Shown here: positions 23,241 through 32,955 of the stretch, piece by piece
Position numbering within the stretch: the stretch's first letter is position 1
Layout of the letters: every line of letters starts with the position of its first letter
NCBI GenBank assembly: GCA_937872065.1
Contig: CALMRA010000155.1
Location: 1 to 35,495, forward strand
Direction: 5' to 3'
DNA: 35,495 nt
Source: an uncultured Eubacteriaceae bacterium
GTDB lineage: Bacteria; Bacillota; Clostridia; Eubacteriales; Eubacteriaceae
Program-made: the position numbers and the translations under genes
Notes under the pieces: generated by a model
The model's input: only the letters and a program-made list of their open reading frames with translations
Told to the model about the DNA's origin: nothing
Databases searched by the model: none

Positions 23241-23546
23241 ATGGCAGTGATCAGACCAAGTTCCGATCTGCGGAATAAGTATAATGAAATTTCGGCATTC
23301 TGCAATACCAGCAGCGAACCGGTTTTTATCACAAAGAACGGTACGGGAGATCTCGTCGTTCTGTCCAACGCCGAATACGAGAGATTGTGCGGCAGACACG
23401 AGCTGCATCGTCTTCTTAATGAAGGTCTTGAAGCTCAGAGTGAAGGTAGAGTAAAGTCGGCGGAAGACGTATTCGAGGGGCTGGAATGGACAATCACGGT
23501 TCTTCGAGAACTATACAATCGACAAGAAGATAAGAAAGATTTATAA
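23241..23546 (+). CDS. Phd/YefM-type antitoxin, apparently without a toxin gene
   Basis: A 101-residue protein. Residues 1-55 carry the Phd/YefM fold: IRPSSDLRNKYNEISAFCN, EPVFITKNGTGDLVVLSNAEY. The usual family C-terminus (about 30 residues that wrap the RelE/ParE toxin) is present to KSAEDVFEG and then departs into WTITVLRELYNRQ. An excellent CGGAGGTGATC ribosome site lies before the ATG. Such antitoxins are normally followed at once by an overlapping toxin; here a strong terminator begins seven bases after the stop and no toxin frame is seen on either side. It may be an orphan DNA-binding antitoxin or the remnant of a module. Confidence 0.82.
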   Translation: MAVIRPSSDLRNKYNEISAFCNTSSEPVFITKNGTGDLVVLSNAEYERLCGRHELHRLLNEGLEAQSEGRVKSAEDVFEGLEWTITVLRELYNRQEDKKDL

Positions 23547-23551
23547 TACAC

Positions 23552-23604
23552 AAAACGCACCGTACATCCGGATCTGTTCCGGATATACGGTGCGTTTGTT
23601 TTTT
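23552..23604 (+). terminator. Strong terminator after the antitoxin gene
   Basis: AAACGCACCGTA pairs with TACGGTGCGTTT and, past one mismatch, ATCCGGA with TCCGGAT, giving a 19-bp stem followed by a T-rich tail with six Ts. Also positioned to stop the converging exporter transcript. Confidence 0.88.
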
Positions 23605-23647
23605 GTATCTTTGTTTTGTACCTTCGTATCGAGGTAGATCAGCCTGT

Positions 23648-25558
23648 TTAGTCGAGTTCCATCTGTCCGGTCTGCAGCTGATAGTAGCGGCCCTTGTGTT
23701 CCATGAGCTCGTTGTGGTCGCCGCGTTCGATAATCTTGCCGTGTTCGAGGACGAGGATCGCGTTGGAGTTCTGGACTGTCGACAGTCTGTGGGCGATGAC
23801 GAAGACTGTACGGTCGTTCATCAGAGCGTCCATCCCGCGTTCGATCGCTTTTTCAGTACGGGTATCGATGGAGCTTGTCGCTTCGTCGAGAATCAGTACC
23901 GGCGGATTGGCGACTGCCGCTCGTGCGATTGCCAGCAGCTGGCGCTGTCCCTGGGACAGGTTCGCGCCGTCTCCGGTGATTACCGTATCGTAGCCGTGAG
24001 GCAGATGCTGGATAAAGCTGTCGGCGTTGGCGAGCTTCGCCGCGCCTTCGACTTCTTCATCCGTCGCATTGAGCCGCCCGTAACGGATATTGTCGCGGAT
24101 CGTTCCGGTGAACAGGTGCGTATCCTGAAGAACCATCGCCAGCGAGTGGCGAAGATCCGCCTTCTTGATATCCTTGATATCGACGCCGTCGTAGGTGATC
24201 TTCCCGTGGTCGATATCGTAGAAACGGTTCAGCAGGTTCGTTATGGTCGTCTTGCCGGCGCCGGTGGAGCCGACGAGGGCGATTTTCTGACCGGGCTTCG
24301 CGAACAGCGAGATATTGTCGAGGATCCTGCGCTTGCCGTCATAGCTGAAGGAAACGTCTTCGAACCGGACATCTCCCTTCAGTTCCTTGAACAGGTAGCT
24401 GCCGTCCTTCTGCGGAATCTTCCATGCCCAGACATTCGTGACTTCATTGCACTGGGAAAGTTTCCCGTCCTTGTCTCTGCAGACATTGGCCAGCGTCACG
24501 ACGCCTTCATCCGTTTCAGGTTCTTCATCCATCAGCGTGAAGATTCGTTCCGCGCCCGCAAGCGCTGTCAGGATTACGTTGATGAGCTGGGATACCTGGG
24601 TGATAGGCTGGGAGAAGCTTCTCGAATACTGCAGGAACGATGCGAGGGCGCCGATGCTCATGCTGCCGGTAATAATGAGCCAGCCGCCTGTCGCCGCGGT
24701 GAACGCGTACTGGATATACGACAAATTCCCCATGATAGGCATCAGGATATTCGAGTAGGTGTTCGCCTTTGTCGATGCGACTCGCAGCTCTTCGCTGAGC
24801 TTCGCAAAGTCCTTCTTGACTTCCGGCTCGTGGTTGAAGACCTTGACGACTTTCTGTCCGGAGATCATTTCTTCGATATAGCCGTCGACGACGCCCAGGG
24901 CCTTCTGCTGCGCCGCAAAACCGCGGGCACTCTTTCCACCGAGGCTTTTAATGATCGCAAACATGATGACCAGCATCACGATTACGATAAGCGTCAGCTG
25001 CCACGACAATACGAGCATCATGACAAAGGTGCCGATAATCGTAATGAGCGAGGCGAACAGCTGGGGTACCGCATTAGACAGACAGTCTCGCAGCGTATCG
25101 ACGTCGTTCGTGTACCGGGACATGATATCGCCGGTCGCGTGAGTGTCGTAATATTTGACAGCCAGCGTTTCCATCTTGTCGAACATCTGATTTCTGATCT
25201 TTTCCAGAATCCGTGCGGACATTCGCATCATGATGAAATTATATACGTATGTCGCAGCTGCGCCGCACAAGTAGATAATCCCCATCAGGACGACTGTCCT
25301 GACGAAAGGTGCGATGGATTCTGCCGTGATGGTCGTACCGATCAGCGGGATGATCCCGTTAATCGCAGGCGTCAGCAGGTAGGTTCCTGCGATGCTCGCG
25401 CCGGAGCTGCAGATGACGAGTACAAAGACGATGATGAGTCTGATCTTCGCCCCCGCCGTATCTGTGAGGTAGCCCATCAGGCGCTTAAATGTCTGACCGA
25501 GATCTTTAGGCTTGGCGCCGGGCTTTCCGCCGCCTCTCGGGCCGTGTCCCATACCCAT
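23648..25558 (-). CDS. Heterodimeric ABC exporter subunit with canonical ATPase (LmrD/BmrD-like)
   Basis: A 636-residue half-transporter. The N-terminus is Gly/Pro-rich (GPRGGGKPGAKPKDLGQTFK), then six membrane helices and an ATPase: Walker A VGSTGAGKTTITNLL, signature NLSQGQRQLLAIARAAV, Walker B VLILDEATSSIDTRTE with the catalytic Glu, switch VIAHRLSTV. About 40 residues before the ATPase (CRDKDGKLSQCNEVTNVWAW) form the linker insertion typical of this clostridial group. It follows its partner by three bases. Together they form a multidrug/peptide exporter of the LmrCD/TM287-288 type; this subunit holds the hydrolytically active residues. Confidence 0.92.
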   Translation of the reverse strand: MGMGHGPRGGGKPGAKPKDLGQTFKRLMGYLTDTAGAKIRLIIVFVLVICSSGASIAGTYLLTPAINGIIPLIGTTITAESIAPFVRTVVLMGIIYLCGAAATYVYNFIMMRMSARILEKIRNQMFDKMETLAVKYYDTHATGDIMSRYTNDVDTLRDCLSNAVPQLFASLITIIGTFVMMLVLSWQLTLIVIVMLVIMFAIIKSLGGKSARGFAAQQKALGVVDGYIEEMISGQKVVKVFNHEPEVKKDFAKLSEELRVASTKANTYSNILMPIMGNLSYIQYAFTAATGGWLIITGSMSIGALASFLQYSRSFSQPITQVSQLINVILTALAGAERIFTLMDEEPETDEGVVTLANVCRDKDGKLSQCNEVTNVWAWKIPQKDGSYLFKELKGDVRFEDVSFSYDGKRRILDNISLFAKPGQKIALVGSTGAGKTTITNLLNRFYDIDHGKITYDGVDIKDIKKADLRHSLAMVLQDTHLFTGTIRDNIRYGRLNATDEEVEGAAKLANADSFIQHLPHGYDTVITGDGANLSQGQRQLLAIARAAVANPPVLILDEATSSIDTRTEKAIERGMDALMNDRTVFVIAHRLSTVQNSNAILVLEHGKIIERGDHNELMEHKGRYYQLQTGQMELD

Positions 25559-25561
25559 GAG

Positions 25562-27286
25562 CTACACTCCTTTCTTCTGTGAATTCAGGATATCCTGATA
25601 AATCGGATTCGACTCCGCAAGCTCCGCGGGAGATGCAAAGGCGTTGATCCGGCCGTTATCGAGTACGAGGACCTTGTCCGCGTCTTCAATGGTCGCGATA
25701 CGCTGGGCGACGATAATAGTCGTCATGTCCTTCAGATGAGTCTTGAAGGATTCGCGTATCTTCTTGTCTGTCGCCATATCGACCGCGGAGGTACTGTCAT
25801 CGAGGATGATGATCTTCGGCTTCTTCAGCAGTGCGCGCGCGATGCACAGGCGCTGCTTCTGGCCGCCGGAGAGATTGACGCCGCTCTGGCCCAGCTGTGT
25901 ATGCAGTCCGTCAGGAAGCTCTTCGATATAATCCGCGATGCTGGCCTGTTCGCACGCATCCATGAGCTGTGCGTCGGTAGCATTCGCGTCGCCCCAGCGC
26001 AGATTGTCCGCGATGGAGCCGGAGAACAGGACATTCTGCTGCAGGACCATCGAGACCGAATCTCTAAGGTGTTCGAGGGTGTAATCCTGAACCGGATGGC
26101 CGCCGACACAAACCGTTCCCTCCGTCGCCTGGTACAGGCGCGGAATAAGCTGAACGAGCGTCGATTTTGCGGAGCCCGTTCCGCCGATGATCCCGATCGT
26201 TTCGCCGGAAGCGATCTTCAGGTCGATATCGTCGAGCACGTCGGCATCGCCCTTCAGGTCATACTTGAAATAGACGTCGTCGTAAGCGACGGTTCCGTCT
26301 GCCACGACGAGCTTCGGATCTGCATCCGCATTCGTAATTTCAACAGGTTCGTCCAGAACTTCGCAGACACGCTTGAGGGAGCTGCTCGAGATGACGATCA
26401 TCATGAATACCTGGGCGATCATCATCAGACTGGTCAGAATCTGCGTGCAGTATGTCAGAAAGCTGATCAGTTCGCCTGTCAGAAGCGTTCCGCCGATGAT
26501 CATGTTGCCGCCGTACCACAGGACCGCAAGGATCGTGCCGTACATAACGATCATCATCGCAGGCATAATGCTGATAATCAGATTCTGAGCTTTGATAAGC
26601 GCATCCGTCAGGTTCGTGTTGGCCGTATGAAATTTCTTGATTTCAAATTTCTGGCGGTTAAAGGCTTTGACGACGCGGATACCTGTCAGATTTTCCTGAA
26701 CGTCCGCGTTAAGTTCGTCGGTGCGTTTGAGCATCTTCGTAAAGCGCGGATAGGACTGGCTCATAACGATTCCGAGGAATATTGCCAGGACCGGGATGGA
26801 CACGAGGAAGACTTTGACAAGATCTCCGTTAATTGTCGCAGCCATAATCGCCGCGCTGATGAGCATGACCGGCGCGCGGACCAGTACACGGATAATCATC
26901 ATATAAGAATTCTGAATATTCGTGATATCCGTCGTCAGTCTCGTGATCAGAGACGGCGTGCTGAAATGGTCGATGTTGGAAAAAGAGAAGTCCTGGATCT
27001 TATTGAAAACACCGACACGTACCTCGTTGCCGAAACCGACGGCCCCCTTCGCAGCGAATATCCCCGACAGAATCCCGCAGATCAGGGAACCGCAGGCCAG
27101 CGCGATCATGATCCACCCCGTATTGATGATATAGGGGAGATCCCGGTTGGCAACGCCGATATCGACGATCTTTGCCATCATGAACGGGATCTGGATTTCG
27201 AGCAGTACTTCGCAGGTGATCGCGATTGGCGAGAGGATCGAAGGCCATTTGTATTTCGACAGAAAAGGCCTGATCGTCTTTAGCAT
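25562..27286 (-). CDS. Heterodimeric ABC exporter subunit with degenerate ATPase (LmrC/BmrC-like)
   Basis: A 574-residue half-transporter, transcribed first. Walker A is IIGGTGSAKSTLVQL (GxK glycine changed to Ala), the signature NLSGGQKQRLCIARALL is complete, but Walker B reads IIILDDSTSAVD with Asp in place of the catalytic Glu, and the switch position is VAQRIATI, with Gln instead of His. These are the hallmarks of the non-catalytic site in heterodimeric exporters and not damage. GGAAGG lies before the ATG. A TATATT -10 with a poor -35 lies just upstream around 27310. Its partner starts three bases after its stop. Confidence 0.92.
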   Translation of the reverse strand: MLKTIRPFLSKYKWPSILSPIAITCEVLLEIQIPFMMAKIVDIGVANRDLPYIINTGWIMIALACGSLICGILSGIFAAKGAVGFGNEVRVGVFNKIQDFSFSNIDHFSTPSLITRLTTDITNIQNSYMMIIRVLVRAPVMLISAAIMAATINGDLVKVFLVSIPVLAIFLGIVMSQSYPRFTKMLKRTDELNADVQENLTGIRVVKAFNRQKFEIKKFHTANTNLTDALIKAQNLIISIMPAMMIVMYGTILAVLWYGGNMIIGGTLLTGELISFLTYCTQILTSLMMIAQVFMMIVISSSSLKRVCEVLDEPVEITNADADPKLVVADGTVAYDDVYFKYDLKGDADVLDDIDLKIASGETIGIIGGTGSAKSTLVQLIPRLYQATEGTVCVGGHPVQDYTLEHLRDSVSMVLQQNVLFSGSIADNLRWGDANATDAQLMDACEQASIADYIEELPDGLHTQLGQSGVNLSGGQKQRLCIARALLKKPKIIILDDSTSAVDMATDKKIRESFKTHLKDMTTIIVAQRIATIEDADKVLVLDNGRINAFASPAELAESNPIYQDILNSQKKGV

Positions 27287-27732
27287 AAATTCACATCCTT
27301 CCTTAATATAGTTTCAGCAGCTGATGTCTAAACAGAGCGTTTCTGCTCATGGATATTTTTTTCTTACCCGAAAAGCACAGATTAAAGAATGGAAAATAAA
27401 TTCGTTAAGAAAGATAAACTACTGCTGGTAATTGAATATTTTATCTAATAGAAATTGAATATTAAAGCCCCTGAATCGTTCGTCTGAAATTTGTCAGATA
27501 GTTTCGAACATCAGTCGTGAACATTCTTTCTCTGCAAAAAAATCGTTCTACCACAGCAAAAAAACGTTTTTCGCGGGATAACAAATAGGCCTGTTCCTGC
27601 AAATTTCCGGGAAGTTCCCAATGAAAGTCGGCCGCTGATTATAATAAAAACAACAGCGGAGTCTGTCCGGATTATCATTCGCCGGTCAGATTTGCAGGAG
27701 AAAACGACGGGTCCGCCCGGAGAGGAGAAAAT
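27287..27732. promoter_or_regulatory. 446-bp divergent intergenic region with stacked direct repeats
   Basis: No gene is supported here. AATTGAATATT occurs at 27430-27440 and 27453-27463 (23-bp step). GCAAAAAAA followed by CGTT occurs at 27534 and 27556 (22-bp step). A TATAAT at 27640-27645 is the likely -10 of the alcohol dehydrogenase gene, without a clear -35. The minus-strand side holds the exporter promoter near 27310. The A-tracts phased by about two helical turns may also bend the DNA. Confidence 0.5.
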
Positions 27733-28914
27733 ATGGCAAAATTCGATCAGACCAGATTTTTTCAGGTTAAGCCGGCAATCTACTACGGAATGAACGCGCT
27801 CGATACCCTGGGAACGCTGGATCTGACACACGTCTGTATCGTTACGGATGCGGGGATGGTCAAATTCGGGATCCTGAAAAAGATAACCGATGTGCTAGAC
27901 AAGTACGGGATCACCTACGATGTATTTGACGACGTACAGCCGGACCCGACGACGGATATCGTTCAGAAGGGTCTTGTGAACCTGATGCTCAAGAAGCCTC
28001 AGGCACTGATCGCTCTCGGAGGAGGTTCGTCCATCGACTCGGCCAAAGCGATCATCTATTACGGCAACGCGATCCGCAAGATGTTCTCGGGATCCGACGT
28101 GTATCAGAAGCCTTACTTTATCGCGCTTCCGACGACAGCCGGAACCGGTTCCGAAGTTACAGAATATGCGGTCATCACCGATCCTGTCAGGAATACGAAG
28201 ATTCCGCTTACCGATCCCCAGATGCTCCCGGACGCCGCGATCCTCGATCCGCGGCTTATCGAAAGCGTTCCGGCGGGAGCGACTGCGGCAACCGGCATGG
28301 ATGTTCTGACACATGCGGTCGAAGCCTATTCGTCCACCAACAACAATCCCTTCGCGCGCTGCTATGCTGCGAAGGCTGCGGAGCTCGTATTCAAGAGCCT
28401 GTACGATGCATATGAAGACGCCCACGATCTGAACGCGAAGGCAAGCATGCAGATCGCCTCGTGTATGGCGGGTATCGCCTTCAACAGCTCGGGACTCGGG
28501 ATCACTCATTCCCTCGCTCATGCGATCGGATCCCAGTGGCACCTGCCTCACGGTCTCGCCAATGCGATCGTACTTCCGTATGTGGTGCTGTTCAACGGAC
28601 AGGATCCCTATACGTCTTCTGTATACGGACGTCTGCTGTCGGCGATGGGAATTCTGAACATTTCAGGCAACGCGCCCCAGATGCTCATGCGCAGCATCGA
28701 GATGCTCAATCGTGAAATGAACATTCCGAAATCGCTGCAGGCTGCGGGAATCGACGAAGCGGACTATATGGAAAACCGCGGAGCGATTATCGGCAAGGCG
28801 ATGAACGATGTCTGCACGAAGACCAACCCGATCTCGCCGTCCATCGAACAGATGCTGATGGTGCTGGACAACGTGTATTACGGAACGAAGAATATCGAAC
28901 CGGAAATGGAATAG
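27733..28914 (+). CDS. Iron-containing alcohol dehydrogenase (PduQ/EutG-like)
   Basis: A 393-residue group III alcohol dehydrogenase that interconverts aldehydes and alcohols with NAD(H). The NAD region has ALGGGSSIDSAKAI and LPTTAGTGSEVTEYAV. The iron site has MDVLTHAVEAY and THSLAHAIGSQWHLPHGLANAI, with the conserved Asp and three His. The N-terminus KPAIYYGMNALDTLG is most like 1-propanol dehydrogenase PduQ, EutG and the C-terminal half of AdhE. GGAGAGGAG precedes the ATG. It stands alone, between a long repeat-rich leader and a terminator. No microcompartment shell genes are in the window, so a role in general fermentation (NADH disposal) is more likely than in propanediol use. Confidence 0.92.
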   Translation: MAKFDQTRFFQVKPAIYYGMNALDTLGTLDLTHVCIVTDAGMVKFGILKKITDVLDKYGITYDVFDDVQPDPTTDIVQKGLVNLMLKKPQALIALGGGSSIDSAKAIIYYGNAIRKMFSGSDVYQKPYFIALPTTAGTGSEVTEYAVITDPVRNTKIPLTDPQMLPDAAILDPRLIESVPAGATAATGMDVLTHAVEAYSSTNNNPFARCYAAKAAELVFKSLYDAYEDAHDLNAKASMQIASCMAGIAFNSSGLGITHSLAHAIGSQWHLPHGLANAIVLPYVVLFNGQDPYTSSVYGRLLSAMGILNISGNAPQMLMRSIEMLNREMNIPKSLQAAGIDEADYMENRGAIIGKAMNDVCTKTNPISPSIEQMLMVLDNVYYGTKNIEPEME

Positions 28915-28921
28915 CGAATTC

Positions 28922-28947
28922 AGGACACCTTCGGGTGTCTTTTTATT
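28922..28947 (+). terminator. Terminator after the alcohol dehydrogenase
   Basis: GACACC-TTCG-GGTGTC with the stable UUCG loop, followed by TTTTTATTT. Confidence 0.9.
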
Positions 28948-28969
28948 TAGAGATTTTATAAAAGCCCTA

Positions 28970-28975
28970 TATAAT
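28970..28975 (+). promoter_or_regulatory. -10 box immediately before the helicase start codon
   Basis: A perfect TATAAT ends seven bases before the ATG at 28983, so a transcript from it would be leaderless or nearly so. TTTAGA at 28946-28951 is the best -35 (18-bp spacer). Confidence 0.45.
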
Positions 28976-28982
28976 AGAGGCA

Positions 28983-30887
28983 ATGCAAGAAAATAACAGA
29001 AAACTCAATCATTTTATAAAAGAATACGGACTGCGGCTCAACGAGCAGCAGAGAAGTGCCGTTCTGCGGACTCAGGGGAAGACTCTCCTCCTTGCGGTTC
29101 CGGGAAGCGGCAAGACCACGGTAATTCTCGCCAGGACCACGTTTATGATCCGTGAGCTCGGGGTGGATCCCGGAAGTATCCTGACGGTCACGTTCTCCAG
29201 AGCCGGCGCCCGGGATCTTCAGGAACGCTGCCTCGATGTTTACGGCGACGACCGTCCCCCTGCGTTCAGCACGATCCATTCCTTCGCGCTGTCGGTGATC
29301 CGGTACTGTGAGCGGCGTATGCACAGGGAGGCCTTCGGGATCCTTGAGAACAGCGCAAGACTTCAGAGCGAGGTGTACCGGGAAATAAAGGGGCAGAATC
29401 CGTCGGAAGCGGACCTGTCGGATATCGCTTCGAAGGTCACCTACGTCAAGAATCTGATGCTTCCGGCAAAAGAGATCGCAAAGCTTGAATGCGCGGATCT
29501 CGATTTCGGAGAATTCTACACAAAATACGAAAAGGTTAAGAAGCAGAAGCGCCTGATGGACTTTGACGATCTGCTGGTTTATGCTTACCGGCTGCTGAAG
29601 AAGAGCCGGCCGCTTCTGGCCTATTACAGGAAGCGCTACCGACACATCAATATCGACGAAGCACAGGACACGTCGAAGGTTCAGTATGAGATAATACGGC
29701 TCCTGGCAGAGGGCTGCGAGAGTCTGTTCATGGTGGGCGATGAAGACCAGAGCATCTACGGTTTTCGCGGCGCCTATCCGGAAGGGCTGCTTTCATTTAA
29801 AGAGGATTATCCGGACGGAGAGATTCTGCTGATGGAGACGAATTTCAGAAGCACGGGGCGGCTCGTTAAAAGCGCCGACGCGTTTATCCGTCTGAATGAA
29901 GGACGCTATGACAAGAGGATCCGCACGGACAATCCTGACGGCGTCAGTCCGGAGCACGAATATTTTAAAAATCAGGAAGAGCTGTACCACTATATTCTCG
30001 AGAGCGTAAAACGGGAGCGGAAGGATACCGCGGTTCTGTACCGGAATAACGAATCGGTTCTGCCTCTTATCGACCTGTTCGAACGCGAAGGGGAACCCTA
30101 TTTCTTAAAGGAACACAATCCGCTGTTCTTCTCGAATTTCATGATCCGCGATATCAGGGATTTCTGCCGTTTTGCAGTACATCCGAACGATTTTGAAACC
30201 TTTGTCAGGATCTATTACAAAATGAGCGCGTCGATTTCCAAAGGAAATATCCGGGCTCTGTCGAGAGGCAGCGGACCAGTGCTGGAGCGTTTCCTGAACA
30301 TGGATATTCCCGACTGGCTGTACGATCAGGTGGACGAACTCAGAAAAGGCTTTGAAAAGCTGCCGGATTCGTCTCCTGCGGAAGGACTGAGGACGATTTT
30401 GTACGAGATTGGGTATATGGATTTTCTGGAGTATCGGATCGAGAACGGTATTAAGCGGACCTACGTTACGCAGAAGCTCGATATTATCCGGACACTGGCC
30501 GGGCGTGAGACGACCATGACTGGTTTCTTCGAACGGCTTGACCGTCTCAGGAGTATCGTCCTCAGTCCGCCGGAACAGTCTCGGAGAGGTCCGGTCTTCA
30601 CAACGATTCATTCGGCCAAGGGACTCGAATTCGAAAAGGTCCTGATGCTCGATATCTGCGATACGGTCCTTCCGGCGGCATCTCAGGGAACGCCTGAGGA
30701 AGTCAGACGCGCCTATCTGGAGGAGGTCCGTCTTTTTTATGTAGGGGTGACACGGGCAAAAAAGGAGCTGGTATTTCTCAGCGCCGGAACCCCCAGACGC
30801 CAGCCGCAGGGCAGGGAGGATTCTCCATTTATTCCGTATTATCTAAAGCCCGGCAGGAAAAACCGTCCGAAGCTTCCCCAGGTGTGA
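28983..30887 (+). CDS. UvrD/PcrA-type superfamily 1 ATP-dependent DNA helicase
   Basis: A 634-residue 3'-5' helicase of the UvrD/Rep/PcrA family with all SF1 motifs: Q-motif LNEQQRSAVL, motif I LAVPGSGKTTVIL, Ia TFSRAGARDLQER, II INIDEAQDTSKVQYE, III MVGDEDQSIYGFRGA, IV METNFRST, V TIHSAKGLEFEKVLML, VI YVGVTRAKKEL. It is about 100 residues shorter than PcrA and lacks the C-terminal RNA-polymerase-binding tail, as in a clostridial subgroup. No nuclease motif is seen. The start must be 28983 because the next ATG is beyond motif I. A TATAAT sits right before it. It is possibly cotranscribed with the following genes, as no terminator was found after it. Confidence 0.92.
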   Translation: MQENNRKLNHFIKEYGLRLNEQQRSAVLRTQGKTLLLAVPGSGKTTVILARTTFMIRELGVDPGSILTVTFSRAGARDLQERCLDVYGDDRPPAFSTIHSFALSVIRYCERRMHREAFGILENSARLQSEVYREIKGQNPSEADLSDIASKVTYVKNLMLPAKEIAKLECADLDFGEFYTKYEKVKKQKRLMDFDDLLVYAYRLLKKSRPLLAYYRKRYRHINIDEAQDTSKVQYEIIRLLAEGCESLFMVGDEDQSIYGFRGAYPEGLLSFKEDYPDGEILLMETNFRSTGRLVKSADAFIRLNEGRYDKRIRTDNPDGVSPEHEYFKNQEELYHYILESVKRERKDTAVLYRNNESVLPLIDLFEREGEPYFLKEHNPLFFSNFMIRDIRDFCRFAVHPNDFETFVRIYYKMSASISKGNIRALSRGSGPVLERFLNMDIPDWLYDQVDELRKGFEKLPDSSPAEGLRTILYEIGYMDFLEYRIENGIKRTYVTQKLDIIRTLAGRETTMTGFFERLDRLRSIVLSPPEQSRRGPVFTTIHSAKGLEFEKVLMLDICDTVLPAASQGTPEEVRRAYLEEVRLFYVGVTRAKKELVFLSAGTPRRQPQGREDSPFIPYYLKPGRKNRPKLPQV

Positions 30888-30932
30888 CCTGTCGGAGCAC
30901 GGAAACGTTTTCTCGACATGAACGCCATCTGA

Positions 30933-30938
30933 TATAAT
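30933..30938 (+). promoter_or_regulatory. -10 box before the DUF6440-like gene
   Basis: TATAAT followed by AGAGG, in the same wording (ATATAATAGAGG) as before the helicase gene. TTTTCT 18 bp upstream is a weak -35. Confidence 0.45.
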
Positions 30939-30953
30939 AGAGGAAAAGACAGA

Positions 30954-31178
30954 ATGAGCTGTCAGGTAAGGGTATCTAAGGACAGGATGAAGCAGAAAAA
31001 ACAGAAGCATCGTTTCAAAGAGAAATTCAGTCAGATTGAGCATGACGGGACTGGATTCAAAACAATTGAAGATACAGAAACAGGCGTAATGTATCTGTAT
31101 GTCTACGGCCCCGGCCACGGCGGTCTCACCGTTCTCAGAGATGAGGAAGGAAATCCGCTTATCGAACCGGAGGCTTAA
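30954..31178 (+). CDS. Small DUF6440-like protein
   Basis: A 74-residue protein. The core GFKTIEDTETGVMYLYVYGPGHGGLTVLRDEEGNPL, quoted here in parts as GFKTIEDTETGVMYL and GGLTVLRDEEGNPL, matches small clostridial proteins I recognise as DUF6440, a single beta-rich domain of unknown function. The first 25 residues are very basic (KQKKQKHRFKEK). ATG 30954 has GAGGA ten bases upstream; ATG 30987 with AAGGA four bases upstream is an alternative and would leave 63 residues. It lies 63 bases before enolase and may share its transcript. Confidence 0.7.
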   Translation: MSCQVRVSKDRMKQKKQKHRFKEKFSQIEHDGTGFKTIEDTETGVMYLYVYGPGHGGLTVLRDEEGNPLIEPEA

Positions 31179-32534
<1,356 letters not shown>

Positions 32535-32556
32535 TTTGCTTGAAAGTTTATGAAAT

Positions 32557-32596
32557 AAAGAAAGCACAGTTATCCAACTGTGCTTTCTTTTATTTG
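32557..32596 (+). terminator. Terminator after enolase
   Basis: AAAGAAAGCACAGTT (32557-32571), ATCC loop, AACTGTGCTTTCTTT (32576-32590): a perfect 15-bp stem running into a T-rich tail. Confidence 0.92.
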
Positions 32597-32663
32597 ACCT
32601 TATTTTAACGATGCGATTGTGCTTATTTTATTAAAAATTCTGTTTAAGCAAAAAAATCAAGTT

Positions 32664-32955
32664 TTATCCACAAAAAAGTTCAAATTGTGGATAGTACTGT
32701 GCATAAAACGTGGAAAACTCGAACAATTCACAAAGTTATCCACAGAGCTTCTGAGCAGACAGTGGAGAATCAAAAAACAAGTCGAAATACTTGAACGTTT
32801 CTTCTATCTCACAGCCGACTCCGCTTAGATATGATTTGTTTTTATACAATGCTAAAATATCGTCAGATGTAAAGTTGTTTTTTTGAATCAGACTGTTCGT
32901 ATTTTCGAGAAGATATGCACCTTTATCCACAGCGCTGTGGAAAAGTTGTGGATAA
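32664..32955. other. Cluster of DnaA boxes
   Basis: Four exact TTATCCACA boxes lie within 292 bp: 32664-32672 (+), 32736-32744 (+), 32923-32931 (+) and 32947-32955 (-). One-mismatch boxes lie at 32686-32694 (-, CTATCCACA) and 32936-32944 (-, TTTTCCACA). The third and fifth share the perfect palindrome TCCACAGCGCTGTGGA. The left group lies in an AT-rich intergenic stretch (32592-32735) and the right group inside the 3' part of the phospholipase-like gene. One exact box overlaps that gene's stop codon. By chance an exact 9-mer on either strand is expected about once per 130 kb. Confidence 0.8.

Noticed and set aside
23603-25582. 659-codon plus-strand open frame antisense to the ABC exporter
   Set aside because: It mirrors the codon structure of the exporter gene, has no ribosome site or family motif, and its composition (Asp/Arg/Val-rich, no hydrophobic core) is that of a shadow frame.
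25736-27283. 515-codon plus-strand open frame antisense to the second exporter subunit
   Set aside because: Same reasons; the minus-strand protein has all ABC motifs.
25562-27286. Treating the Asp-for-Glu, Gln-for-His and Ala-for-Gly changes in the exporter ATPase as damage
   Set aside because: Degenerate sites of this kind are normal for one half of LmrCD/BmrCD-type heterodimers and the partner has the canonical residues.
27511-27831. 106-codon minus-strand frame in the alcohol dehydrogenase leader
   Set aside because: It overlaps the start of the dehydrogenase gene, has no ribosome site and no recognisable motif.
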